Shown: positions 51,560 to 60,008 of the stretch, in pieces
Layout: each line of letters starts with the position of its first letter
Numbering within the stretch: position 1 is the first letter of the stretch
NCBI GenBank assembly: GCA_038521825.1
Contig: JBCBKL010000005.1
Span: forward strand, 1 to 64,000
Direction: 5' to 3'
DNA: 64,000 nucleotides
From: JBCBKL01 sp038521825
Lineage (GTDB): Bacteria > Pseudomonadota > Alphaproteobacteria > Rhodobacterales > Rhodobacteraceae
Notes under the pieces: model-generated
Seen by the model: the letters and a program-made list of their open reading frames with translations, nothing else
Database searches by the model: none
What the model was told of the DNA's origin: nothing
Made by a program: the position numbers and the translations under genes

Positions 51560-51944
51560 TATCTGCAAGCAGGGCTGGTCCCGCCGAGAGGGTTTCTTTA
51601 ACACCGGCGTAGCAGAAGTGGTCTCGAAATTTGTCGAGCGCCGATTTCGGGCCGTCTCCAGCGCGTCTTGCCGTCGAATAGATCAGTGCCCGAATACGCC
51701 CTCTATTGGCAACGAACGTACGCTGCGCCCCATCGATCGTCGTAACGAGCGCGACATGGCCGTCCCGAACCGGTCTCAACAGATCGCTTATGAGGTGACC
51801 AAGGCATCTTCGCTTACATCGTCACGAACCTGCTTTCGCATCTGTGCGACATGCCTCTGCCAATCGGCGCCATAGATGTCGAAGAACGGATAATGCTGGT
51901 CAAAGAACGCAAGCAGCGCCTCGAAATCGGCCAGCGGGGTGTCA
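51560..51944 (-). pseudogene. Broken S41-type peptidase fragment
   Basis: Two minus-strand frames together read like the N-terminal region of tricorn-type S41 peptidases. From 51941 the first gives PLADFEALLAFFDQHYPFFD then IYGADWQRHVAQMRKQVRDD, ending at a stop near 51791. After a +1 shift, the second frame gives LISDLLRPVRDGHVALVTTI, matching the usual LLxPLxDGHV segment. Similarity fades before about 51560, and the catalytic Ser region is absent. The start directly abuts the RraA-like stop, so it was probably the last gene of the catabolic operon. The boundaries are approximate. Confidence 0.6.
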
Positions 51945-52652
51945 GACCCGAACCGCCTCGAACTTGGCCCAAGCCTCTTCGAGCTTGGCGATGTCAAAGC
52001 CCGGTGCGCGGGCCGGTCCAAGGACGATCTCCTCGCGCACAAAAACTGTCTCGATCGCGGATTTAAGGTCTGAACGGACGTCAGGAGGGATGACCAAAGC
52101 GCCGTGGCGGTCGGCATGGATCAGCTCCCCCTGCGCGACGCGCATGCCGAAGATGTTTACCGGCGTGCCGATCTCGACACAGTGCACGTAGCCGTGGCTT
52201 GGCCCGATCGCCCCAGCCAGCACCGGAAAACCGTCATCGAGTACGTCAAGATCGCGCATGACGCCGTTGGTCACGGCTCCGGCAAGGCCCAGCCCCTTGT
52301 GAACAGCCACATGCACCTCGCCCCACCAGCCGGCGATGCAATTTGGAAAATCCACATCTTCGACCACCGCGGCGGCCGGGCCGCTACCAGCGGCCATAGA
52401 CCGGAAATACTCCAACCGACGGGCGCGGATCACTTCTGGTGCTTCGGTCGGTGGCGCGAGGCCGGCAATCTTGGCGGTTCGGGCAAACCCCACGATGGCA
52501 GGGTCGCCGGGACGCGAGTGTTGCATTGTGCCGCGGGTAAAGCGATTGAAGCCGCGCTTGCCTTGGGCAATCTCAATGGCGTTGCATACGGTCGGTGTGT
52601 CAACCTTGCGCAGCAGCTCCAGAAGGTCGTTGGGGATCAGTGGGTCAGCCAT
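51942..52652 (-). CDS. RraA-like protein (4-hydroxy-4-methyl-2-oxoglutarate aldolase family)
   Basis: Protein of 236 aa of the RraA/HMG aldolase fold. The start is VDTPTVCNAIEIAQGKRGFN; the metal and substrate loop appears as GAVTNGVMRDLDVLDDGFPV, with the conserved Arg-Asp. This group covers 2-oxoacid aldolases or decarboxylases as well as RNase E regulators; the catabolic operon favours an enzyme. It begins 16 bp inside the end of the alpha/beta hydrolase gene. The specific substrate is unknown. Confidence 0.85.
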   Translation of the reverse strand: MADPLIPNDLLELLRKVDTPTVCNAIEIAQGKRGFNRFTRGTMQHSRPGDPAIVGFARTAKIAGLAPPTEAPEVIRARRLEYFRSMAAGSGPAAAVVEDVDFPNCIAGWWGEVHVAVHKGLGLAGAVTNGVMRDLDVLDDGFPVLAGAIGPSHGYVHCVEIGTPVNIFGMRVAQGELIHADRHGALVIPPDVRSDLKSAIETVFVREEIVLGPARAPGFDIAKLEEAWAKFEAVRV

Positions 52653-53332
52653 GCTTGCAGCGCCTCATTCGTGCGATTGGGTTGTTCGAGCGTCGGCAAA
52701 TGGCCAGCGCAGGGGATGACAACAAGTTCGGATTCCGGGATCAGATCGTGCATCAGCTCATGCCGTTCTACAGGGCACAGTCGGTCCTCTTGGCCACAAA
52801 GAACCAGCGCCGGAACGGTCACGCCGCGAAGTGTGTCGGATTGGTCCGGCCGGGTCTGAACCGCTTGGGATTGCATCGCAAACACCTCAGGTCCCAGGGC
52901 GTTCGCCATTTGCATGCACAGATCGAGGATGTCTTGCTTGGCCGGACCGTCGGCCAGATAGTTCGGCTTCATCTCGTCGCGCATCACTTCATCCAAGGCA
53001 CCGCGCCTCACCTTCTCGACCTGAGCCTCGCGGATTGGAGCCTTATCTGGCGGATCGGGCAGGGGGTTCGTATCCAAAAGTGCCACGCGCGATACCCGTT
53101 CCGGCGCTTGTCGGATGATCTGCATCGCAACAATCCCGCCCAGAGAGAGCCCCGCGAGAGCAAATCTTGGCGGCGCTGTCGCAAGCACAGCTTGCGCCAA
53201 ACCCGCCATGGAGGATGAACCCTTGGGCACAACGACCGTCACCGGTCTTTTGGACGAAAAGGCAGCCACTTGCAGCTGAAAAAGCCGTTCATCGCACATC
53301 ATGCCAGGTATCAGAACGAGCGGCTCGGTCAT
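52637..53332 (-). CDS. Alpha/beta-fold hydrolase
   Basis: Hydrolase of 231 aa. The catalytic triad is visible: nucleophile GLSLGG, the acid in CGQEDRLCP, and the His of AGHLPTLEQP. It opens LVLIPGMMCDERLFQLQ, with the oxyanion-hole region. It resembles lactonase/esterase types such as 3-oxoadipate enol-lactonase, but substrate is not determined. The ATG overlaps the stop of the cupin gene by one base, within a tightly packed operon. Confidence 0.85.
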   Translation of the reverse strand: MTEPLVLIPGMMCDERLFQLQVAAFSSKRPVTVVVPKGSSSMAGLAQAVLATAPPRFALAGLSLGGIVAMQIIRQAPERVSRVALLDTNPLPDPPDKAPIREAQVEKVRRGALDEVMRDEMKPNYLADGPAKQDILDLCMQMANALGPEVFAMQSQAVQTRPDQSDTLRGVTVPALVLCGQEDRLCPVERHELMHDLIPESELVVIPCAGHLPTLEQPNRTNEALQAWLTH

Positions 53333-54300
53333 CAGCTGAGTGGCATCGTCTTTCCGGCGGGGTCGTCGGTGCCGCGGACGCGGTACATGCTGGCCTCACC
53401 CGTCATGATCGGCTGAAGCGCTCGGGGCAGTCCCGCGGGCAGAAGACAAGTGTCGCCCGGGTTCAGCGTCGCCGAGCCTTCGTCCCAACTCAACCGCCAG
53501 TGACCGCGCACGGGCATGAGCACCTCTGGTTGATCGCAAATGTACGCGTGGTCTGGGATCGAACCGCGCCGGATGAAGTCCACCTCAAAGCCCGGTCGGT
53601 CGCGCAGCTTCGCATCCGGGCCGATCACCCGGGCGGGCTGATGATCAGCCAGAGCCACAAGGTCGAGATAGCGCGCCACGTAATGTGGTACGACATCGAG
53701 GGTCGTGGGCTCACCGCGCTTGGCAAGCTCCGCCTCAGACATCAGGGGCATCGGTGCCACACCTTCGGGCATCGGCTCGTCCTTCTTGCTGTCATAGAGC
53801 TTGCCATTGTCGCCGAGAACCAGCCCATGCGCCGCGGCCTCTTCGATCACCTGTGGCGCCCAGTTCACCCCTCCGCCCGCGTCGTCGCCACCCAGAACGG
53901 CCATGATCATTCCGTAATCGGTGCCGACATTCTCGAACCCGCGGAAGATACCGGTCGGGATATTGAATATGTCGCCTTCCTCCAAAATCACCTCGCCCGC
54001 ATCGCCCCAGCGACCCCAGAAGAACCGCCACCGGCCCTTGAGCACAAAGAAAACCTCTGCGGTGTTGTGGTCATGCAGAGAGTTGCGGCATTTTGGCGGC
54101 TGCCCCGCCGCGCCGATGTTGAAGCCCGGCGTGTCGCGGATATGGACGTGCTGGTCGGGACTTTCAGAAACCCCGCCGCCGATGATCGTGAAGTTCTCTT
54201 TCAGGTCCGAGCCCGGAGTGTGGGCGTCGATGAACGCCGTTTTGCAGGGTATCAGATCGCCATAGCGGACGATGCGTTGTTCCATCTCTTGTGGGGTCAT
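53332..54300 (-). CDS. Cupin-domain protein
   Basis: Protein of 322 aa with two cupin-like beta barrels. The first contains SLHDHNTAEVFFVLKGRWRF, with the metal-type HxH and Glu; the second (DHAYICDQPEVLMPVRGHWR and TLNPGDTCLLPAGLPRALQP) has a weaker site. Such bicupins are dioxygenases, isomerases or storage folds; the ligands in the first barrel suggest a metal enzyme. ATG 54300 follows the LacI stop by one base. It is part of the HisD-LacI-cupin-hydrolase-RraA operon. Confidence 0.8.
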   Translation of the reverse strand: MTPQEMEQRIVRYGDLIPCKTAFIDAHTPGSDLKENFTIIGGGVSESPDQHVHIRDTPGFNIGAAGQPPKCRNSLHDHNTAEVFFVLKGRWRFFWGRWGDAGEVILEEGDIFNIPTGIFRGFENVGTDYGMIMAVLGGDDAGGGVNWAPQVIEEAAAHGLVLGDNGKLYDSKKDEPMPEGVAPMPLMSEAELAKRGEPTTLDVVPHYVARYLDLVALADHQPARVIGPDAKLRDRPGFEVDFIRRGSIPDHAYICDQPEVLMPVRGHWRLSWDEGSATLNPGDTCLLPAGLPRALQPIMTGEASMYRVRGTDDPAGKTMPLS

Positions 54301-54301
54301 G

Positions 54302-55354
54302 TCAGGCTCCATTGGTGATCGGGGAGGCATGGTTTTGGTGCCAGCCAGCGGGCAGGCGGGCTGTGCCGCGCACGATCAGCTGGCCGGGCATCTCTACCTG
54401 CTCGGGTGGGCGGTCGCGGTCGCGTATCTCTTCCAGAAGTATGCTGACGGTTCGGTCGATCATCTGCCCGATGGGCTGGCGGATCGTGGTCAGGTCAAAG
54501 CTCTTCCAACTGGCCATTGGTGCGTCGTCGTAACCGATTACCGAAACGTCTTCGGGCACGCGCAGGCCGAGCTCTTCTTTAAGTACCTCGAGCACCCCAA
54601 ACGCCATGTGATCGGTCGCCACAAAGAGCGCGTCGGGCACTTCGTTCCGGGCGAATAGCTTGCGGGTCTCTTCCATCGCCACATTCCGGCGAAAATGGCA
54701 GTCGACACAGGCCAACGGCTCGAGCCCTGCCGCGTTCATCGCGGCCAGATAGCCCTCTTTGCGCTGGATCCCGTTCATCGCCTTCTGCCAGCCCGCCAGA
54801 TGCGCGATGCGCCGCAAACCGGCCTGGATCAGGAACTCGGTTGCCTGTCGTCCACCGTCAGAATTGGCCGCCGTCACCATTGAGGCCTTTGGGTCATCCT
54901 GCCCGCGGTTGAAGAGCACGCAGGGAATGCCCGATTTTCGCACCCGCGCCACCAGCTCATTCGACAGGCTGATCGAGGCGAGGATGATCCCGTCGACCTG
55001 ATCGGCCAAAAGATCACCCACGATGTCGTCGACTTCTTCCGCGCTATTGCCCGCGAAGTAGACCGTGACAGAATACCCCTGCGCGTTCAGCGCCTTCGAC
55101 ATCCGTTGCAACGCTTCGCTGAAAAAGCCGTTCTTGAGATAGGCAAGCACGACCCCGATGCGAAAGGACTGGCCAGAGTTCAGCGTGCGCGCGACGAGGT
55201 TGGGGATATAACCCAACTCGCGGGCAACGGTGCGTACCCGTTCGGCTTTGGTCGGGTCGACCGAAGCGGAGCGGCTGAAAACGCGGCTCACCGTGGGCTG
55301 GCTGACGCCCGCCGCGCGCGCCACGTCGCTGGCTGTAACCCGCGGTGGTGCCAT
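54302..55354 (-). CDS. LacI-family transcriptional regulator
   Basis: Repressor-type protein of 350 aa. The DNA-binding domain is at the N-terminus (VTASDVARAAGVSQPTVSRV, hinge helix around LVARTLNSGQS), followed by the periplasmic-binding-protein-like effector domain. It lies inside the catabolic operon between the HisD-like and cupin genes, so it probably autoregulates it. The likely operators are the two GAATACG-type palindromes in front of the binding-protein gene at 61381-61416. The effector is presumably the transported substrate or an intermediate. Confidence 0.92.
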   Translation of the reverse strand: MAPPRVTASDVARAAGVSQPTVSRVFSRSASVDPTKAERVRTVARELGYIPNLVARTLNSGQSFRIGVVLAYLKNGFFSEALQRMSKALNAQGYSVTVYFAGNSAEEVDDIVGDLLADQVDGIILASISLSNELVARVRKSGIPCVLFNRGQDDPKASMVTAANSDGGRQATEFLIQAGLRRIAHLAGWQKAMNGIQRKEGYLAAMNAAGLEPLACVDCHFRRNVAMEETRKLFARNEVPDALFVATDHMAFGVLEVLKEELGLRVPEDVSVIGYDDAPMASWKSFDLTTIRQPIGQMIDRTVSILLEEIRDRDRPPEQVEMPGQLIVRGTARLPAGWHQNHASPITNGA

Positions 55355-55365
55355 CGCCTCGCCGC

Positions 55366-56703
55366 CTACTCAGCCGCGTCCAGGGGCAGCGCCGCTGCGC
55401 CATAGGGCACGTTGCGTCCCCCGTAACGACGTACCCTGACATTGCACTGCTCCGCGTGACCCACGAAACCCTCGAGCATGCACAAACGCGAGCCGTACTC
55501 ACCGACCAAGACTGCCGCCTCGTCAGTCATGATTTTCTGATAGCTGTGGGTTTTCAGGAACTTACCCACCCAGAGCCCGCCGGTATAACGCCCCGCCTTC
55601 TTGGTTGGCAACGTGTGGTTGGTGCCGATGACCTTGTCGCCATTGGCGACGTTGGTCCGGGGGCCGAGGAACAACGCCCCGTAGCTGTGCATCTGCTCCA
55701 GGTACCAGTCATCCCGGTCGGTCATGATCTGAACGTGCTCGTAGGCCATGTCGTTGGCCACAGAGAGCATCTCGTCATGCGTGTCGCATAGTATCACGTC
55801 GCCATAATCCTCCCAACTGACCCGCGCGGTTTCGGCAGTGGGCAGGATATCGAGCAGCCGGTTGATTTCGGCCAGTGTCTCAGTGGCGAGCTTGCGCGAC
55901 TTGGTGATCAGACAGGCGGGCGAGTTGTACCCGTGCTCGGCCTGTCCCAGAAGGTCGGTGGCCACCATTTCGGCATCCACCGTCTCATCGGCGATCACCA
56001 TTGTCTCGGTGGGACCTGCGAACAGGTCGATGCCCACACGTCCGAAGAGCTGGCGCTTGGCTTCGGCGACAAAGGCGTTTCCGGGGCCAACCAGCATGTG
56101 CACGGGGTCGACCGTTTCGGTTCCGATCGCCATCGCGCCGATCGCCTGAATGCCGCCGAGCACGTAGATCTCGTGTGCGCCACCCAAATGCATTGCCGCA
56201 ACGATCGCGGGGTGGGGGGCTCCATCAACTGGGGGTGCAGAGGCGACGATGCGCGGCACGCCTGCAACGGAGGCCGTCAGCACGGACATGTGCGCCGATG
56301 CCACCATGGGAAACTTGCCGCCGGGCACGTAGCAGCCCACAGATTGAACCGGGATATTCTTGTGACCCAGGATCACGCCGGGCAGAGTTTCGACCTCGAC
56401 GTCGGTCATCGAGGCCCGCTGCGCTTCAGCAAAATGACGGATCTGGTCTTGGGCGAACTTGATGTCCTGCATGTCGCGGGCCGATACCTTGGACATCGCG
56501 GCCTCGATCTCGGATTCGCTTAGGCGGAAGCTTTCGGGGCCGTATCCGTCGAACTTCTGGCTCAGATCGCGCACCGCCGCATCGCCGCGTGCCTGAATGT
56601 CGGCCAGCGTGCTCTCGACGACCGCGCGGACCTTGGCGTCGTCTTCGGCGCGTTCCGCCTCTGGTTTGGAGCGTTTCAGATAGTCAATTGGCATGGCTTT
56701 CAA
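55366..56703 (-). CDS. HisD-like dehydrogenase (HpsN-type group)
   Basis: NAD-dependent alcohol-to-acid dehydrogenase of the histidinol dehydrogenase superfamily, 445 aa. The catalytic pair is Glu322-His323 (AYEHVQ), and the zinc ligands match Gln254, His257 (QAEHG), about Asp356 and His416 (EGFVGHAEQC). The segment GTNHTLPTKKAGRYTGGLWV is typical of the non-biosynthetic group that includes sulfopropanediol dehydrogenase HpsN. No histidine-synthesis genes are nearby, and the operon context is catabolic, so a four-electron oxidation of an imported alcohol or polyol is likely. HpsN itself cannot be claimed without phylogeny. Confidence 0.85.
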   Translation of the reverse strand: MKAMPIDYLKRSKPEAERAEDDAKVRAVVESTLADIQARGDAAVRDLSQKFDGYGPESFRLSESEIEAAMSKVSARDMQDIKFAQDQIRHFAEAQRASMTDVEVETLPGVILGHKNIPVQSVGCYVPGGKFPMVASAHMSVLTASVAGVPRIVASAPPVDGAPHPAIVAAMHLGGAHEIYVLGGIQAIGAMAIGTETVDPVHMLVGPGNAFVAEAKRQLFGRVGIDLFAGPTETMVIADETVDAEMVATDLLGQAEHGYNSPACLITKSRKLATETLAEINRLLDILPTAETARVSWEDYGDVILCDTHDEMLSVANDMAYEHVQIMTDRDDWYLEQMHSYGALFLGPRTNVANGDKVIGTNHTLPTKKAGRYTGGLWVGKFLKTHSYQKIMTDEAAVLVGEYGSRLCMLEGFVGHAEQCNVRVRRYGGRNVPYGAAALPLDAAE

Positions 56704-57758
56704 CTCCTTATTCGGTCACCGGTAGCCGGATCGAACAGGTAAAGGTGGTTGGGATTGAGCGAGATGCTGACCATGTCGTCCTGGTCCTTGCGCAGGTGCC
56801 GGTCGCCTTTGGCAATGACGCGCTGCCGACCCCATTGCACCGTCAAAAGCGTGGCCTCGCCAGTGTTCTCGAAAGCATAGATGCGCACGTCGATATCGCC
56901 TTGGCCGGGTTCGGATACCCGCATGTCATCGGCGCGTACGCCCAGCACGACAGCGTCGCGGTCGGGGGCGCTGACCCCCACGAGGCGCGTGCCACCAGTT
57001 GTGACAAACATGCCAGACTGAACCGAGCCGTCGATGAGGTTCATCGCTGGAGAGCCGATAAAACCCGCGACGAAGAGATTGGCCGGGTCGTTATAGATTT
57101 CGTCGGGTGTGCCGAGCTGCTGGATTGCGCCGTTTTTCATGACCGCCACGCGATCTGCCAGTGTCATTGCTTCGATCTGGTCGTGGGTCACATAGACCGT
57201 GGTGATCTTCAATTCGCGGCTGAGGTGCTTGAGTTCGGCTCGCATGGTTACGCGCAGCTTTGCGTCGAGGTTCGAAAGCGGCTCGTCCATCAGAAATAGC
57301 TTGGGCGTGCGCACGATGGCGCGGGCCAGTGCTACGCGCTGGCGCTGCCCGCCGCTCAGGGCCTTGGGCTTGCGGTCGAGGAACTGGGTCAGTTCGACCT
57401 GTTCAGCGGCTCGCTTCACCCGGGGCGCGATCTCTGACTTTGGCGCCCCGCGCACTTTCAGCGGGTAGGCGATATTATCGTGAATCGTCATATGCGGGTA
57501 GAGGCCGTAGTTCTGGAACACCATGGCGACGTCGCGATCCTTTGGAAGGTCGTCGTTTACCATGCGGTTGCCAATCCAGACCTCGCCTTCGGTTGGATCT
57601 TCCAGTCCGGCGATCATCCGCATCGTCGTCGTCTTGCCGCAACCGGAAGGGCCGAGCAGGACAAGAAATTCCTTGTCGGCGATATGAAGCGACTGATCGT
57701 CGACGCCAACGAAGTCGCCCCAACGTTTGGTGAGATTTTTCAGGATGACTTCAGCCAT
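56700..57758 (-). CDS. ABC transporter ATP-binding protein, MalK/UgpC type
   Basis: ATPase of 352 aa of the carbohydrate (CUT1) importer family. Walker A is LLGPSGCGKTTTMRM, the signature is LSGGQRQRVALARAI, Walker B is LFLMDEPLSNLD, and the H-loop is VYVTHDQIEA. A C-terminal TOBE/regulatory domain follows. It works with the permeases and binding protein upstream. Its ATG lies inside the acetyltransferase gene end, and its stop overlaps the HisD-like ATG by four bases. Confidence 0.95.
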   Translation of the reverse strand: MAEVILKNLTKRWGDFVGVDDQSLHIADKEFLVLLGPSGCGKTTTMRMIAGLEDPTEGEVWIGNRMVNDDLPKDRDVAMVFQNYGLYPHMTIHDNIAYPLKVRGAPKSEIAPRVKRAAEQVELTQFLDRKPKALSGGQRQRVALARAIVRTPKLFLMDEPLSNLDAKLRVTMRAELKHLSRELKITTVYVTHDQIEAMTLADRVAVMKNGAIQQLGTPDEIYNDPANLFVAGFIGSPAMNLIDGSVQSGMFVTTGGTRLVGVSAPDRDAVVLGVRADDMRVSEPGQGDIDVRIYAFENTGEATLLTVQWGRQRVIAKGDRHLRKDQDDMVSISLNPNHLYLFDPATGDRIRS

Positions 57759-58257
57759 GGGCGGCCCCCGTCGTCAGATCGAGCTGCCAGAACCCGGTGT
57801 CGTGTCTTGTCCCGAACTTGGTGCCGACGCCTGCAAGCGTACCCGCCTTGGCGAACCCCATACGTTCGTGGAAGCGGACGGAGGCGTCGTTCGGCAGGGT
57901 GATGATGGCAATGGCGAGCGCAAAGCCGCTGGCCGCAAGCCGGGGCAGTAGTTCGCGGTAAAGCGCCTGCCCGATGCCGCGCCCGCGCGCCTCGGGTCGG
58001 GAATAGGCGGTGACCTCAGCCGTGTGGCGATAAGCCGGTCGAGGCCGGTAGGGGCTGCCATAGGCATAGCCCAGAATGGTGCGATCCGCCTCGGCCACGA
58101 GGTAGGGGTGACGCTCCTGAATGATCGCCATGCGTCGGGCGATCTCGTTGGCGCCGGGCGGCGTCTCTTCGAACGACACGGCTGTTTCAAGCACGAAAGG
58201 CGCGTAGATTTCGGCGATCGCGGGGGCGTCGTCGGATCGGGCATCGCGGATGTTCAT
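57751..58257 (-). CDS. GNAT acetyltransferase, phosphinothricin/methionine-sulfoximine type
   Basis: N-acetyltransferase of 168 aa. The opening MNIRDARSDDAPAIAEIYAP and the stretch ETAVSFEETPP are characteristic of the Pat/Bar/MddA group, and the acetyl-CoA loop is RGRGIGQALY. It acetylates amino groups of small amino-acid-like toxins or metabolites in known members. It overlaps the permease stop by four bases (ATGA) and the ATPase start by eight, so it is fully embedded in an ABC operon. That is unusual and suggests its substrate may be what the transporter imports, or a by-product. Confidence 0.88.
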   Translation of the reverse strand: MNIRDARSDDAPAIAEIYAPFVLETAVSFEETPPGANEIARRMAIIQERHPYLVAEADRTILGYAYGSPYRPRPAYRHTAEVTAYSRPEARGRGIGQALYRELLPRLAASGFALAIAIITLPNDASVRFHERMGFAKAGTLAGVGTKFGTRHDTGFWQLDLTTGAAHG

Positions 58258-59081
58258 CGCACCGCCCCCATTGTCATGCCCTGCACGAAGTACTTTCGGA
58301 TTATGAGCGCGAGGACGAACATCGGAAGCATGATGATGATCCCGGCTGCGCTGAGCAGGTTCCAAAGGTCGCCCTCCTCGCCTTTGAAGAGTGCCAAGCC
58401 AATCGGCAGGGTGACTGCGTCTTTGTTGGTCAGTATCAGCGCGAAGAGGAACTCGTTCCAAGCGATGATGAAGCAGAAAATCCCCGCTGTCAGAAGTCCC
58501 GGTGCCGCCATCGGAAGTACGATGTTGCGGATCACTTGCATGCGGCTGGAACCGTCCACCATCGCCGCCTCTTCGGTGTCGAGCGGAATGCCGTCGATGA
58601 AGCCTTTGATCATCCAGATCGCAAAGGGCATCACGATGGCGAGGTTCACCAGGATCAGCCCAAGCCGCGTATCCAAGAGCCCGATGTCGCGAAACATCAC
58701 GAAGAAGGGCAGGATGATGACGACTGCGGGCACAAACTGGGTTGCCAGGATCGTGACGAGCATCGCCGTCTCGCCGGTCAGGCGGAAGCGACTGAAGGAA
58801 TAGGCCGCCATCGTAGCGATCGGGATCGCAAAGATCACGGTGATGAACGCGACAATGGTCGAGTTCCACAGTTTCGCGCCAAGTAAATAGGGGGCGTCGA
58901 AGACAACCCCAAAGTTGGAGAGGGTGGGGCGAAAAAACAATTTCAGCTGGTAGACATCCACATGGCTCTTGAATGCCGCTAGAAAGATCCATGCGATAGG
59001 CAGCAGCATGATGCAGGTCGCCACAAGGATCAGCCCCACCTGCACCGCGTTCATCACTTGCTTTCTCTGCCGCCCGGTCAT
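58254..59081 (-). CDS. ABC sugar-type permease (second, MalG-like)
   Basis: Inner-membrane permease of 275 aa with about six helices. The EAA loop that contacts the ATPase is EEAAMVDGSSRMQVIRNIVL. Start ATG 59081 with AGAGGTGA upstream; a longer frame to 59459 is antisense-like noise in the first permease. It forms the translocation pore with the first permease. Confidence 0.92.
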   Translation of the reverse strand: MTGRQRKQVMNAVQVGLILVATCIMLLPIAWIFLAAFKSHVDVYQLKLFFRPTLSNFGVVFDAPYLLGAKLWNSTIVAFITVIFAIPIATMAAYSFSRFRLTGETAMLVTILATQFVPAVVIILPFFVMFRDIGLLDTRLGLILVNLAIVMPFAIWMIKGFIDGIPLDTEEAAMVDGSSRMQVIRNIVLPMAAPGLLTAGIFCFIIAWNEFLFALILTNKDAVTLPIGLALFKGEEGDLWNLLSAAGIIIMLPMFVLALIIRKYFVQGMTMGAVR

Positions 59082-59086
59082 CGTTG

Positions 59087-59959
59087 TCACCTCTTCTGAA
59101 ACACGAACTTGGCGTAGGCATACGTCAAAAAGATCATCGGGATGACCATCAGCCACGCGACCGAAGCGGCATAGCCGATCTGGCCGTATTTCATGCCGTT
59201 GAAATAGATATAGTGGCTCAGGGTCTGGGTGGCGGTACCGGGTCCGCCATTGGTCAGCATGAAGATCTGGTCGAAGGTTTTGAGGCTGAAGATGGACTTC
59301 AGGATGATGACGACAGCCAGCACCGGGGCAAGCTGCGGCAGGGTGATATCGCGAAAGACCCTCCAGCCTGAGGCGCCGTCGACCTGCGCCGCCTCGATCG
59401 TGTCCTGCGGGATGCTGGCAAGCCCACCGATCAGAACCAGCGTCAGAAAGGGGATCCAACCCCAGACATCGGCCATGACGCAGACCGCGAATGCCAGCAC
59501 GGGATCGGCCAGCCAGCTAACGTCGGCAAGTGGCGGGATCATCACGCCGAAAAATGCGTCGAAGAGGCCGAATTCAGGGTTGAACATGAAGCGGAAGCTG
59601 ACCCCGATCAGCGCGGGTGACATGGCGAAGGGCAAAATGAGCAAAGTTTGCACGCCCGAACGCAGCCTGCCGCCCGGTGCGAGCAGCATAGCGAGCCCCA
59701 GAGCCAGCATTGTCGTAAGAGCAACGGTCAGGACAGTATAGATCGCGGTGACCTGAACCGAATTCCAGAACGCCGGCTCGTAAAAGAAGGCCCAAGAGAA
59801 GTTTTCCCATCCGAGATACTGGTCGAGCGAACCCGGCCGGTTCAGTCGTCCAACGGTGAACGACAGCCGCAGGCTTTCCAGCAGCGGCCAGATCGCGGTG
59901 GCGAAGACCACCAGCACGGCTGGCAATACCAGAAGATATTTGAGTGTATTGTCTCGCAT
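59087..59959 (-). CDS. ABC sugar-type permease (first, MalF-like)
   Basis: Inner-membrane permease of 290 aa with about six helices and the EAA loop EAAQVDGASGWRVFRDITLP. The start is ATG 59959 (MRDNTLKYLLVLPAVLVVF); the in-frame extension to 60061 is not conserved. It pairs with the second permease, five bases downstream. The pair, the ATPase and the binding protein make a complete CUT1-type importer. Confidence 0.92.
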   Translation of the reverse strand: MRDNTLKYLLVLPAVLVVFATAIWPLLESLRLSFTVGRLNRPGSLDQYLGWENFSWAFFYEPAFWNSVQVTAIYTVLTVALTTMLALGLAMLLAPGGRLRSGVQTLLILPFAMSPALIGVSFRFMFNPEFGLFDAFFGVMIPPLADVSWLADPVLAFAVCVMADVWGWIPFLTLVLIGGLASIPQDTIEAAQVDGASGWRVFRDITLPQLAPVLAVVIILKSIFSLKTFDQIFMLTNGGPGTATQTLSHYIYFNGMKYGQIGYAASVAWLMVIPMIFLTYAYAKFVFQKR

Positions 59960-60008
59960 GGGAAATGGTTTCGCAGGGCGGGGCTGATCCCGCCCTGCGA
60001 GGTTCAGC

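Noticed and set aside
51486..51875. Rightward 129-codon frame
   Set aside because: It lies opposite the S41-like fragment and has no motif; the leftward frames explain the region better.
55366..56703. Biosynthetic histidinol dehydrogenase (hisD)
   Set aside because: The sequence group and operon are catabolic and no his genes adjoin, so a HisD-like role in catabolism is preferred.
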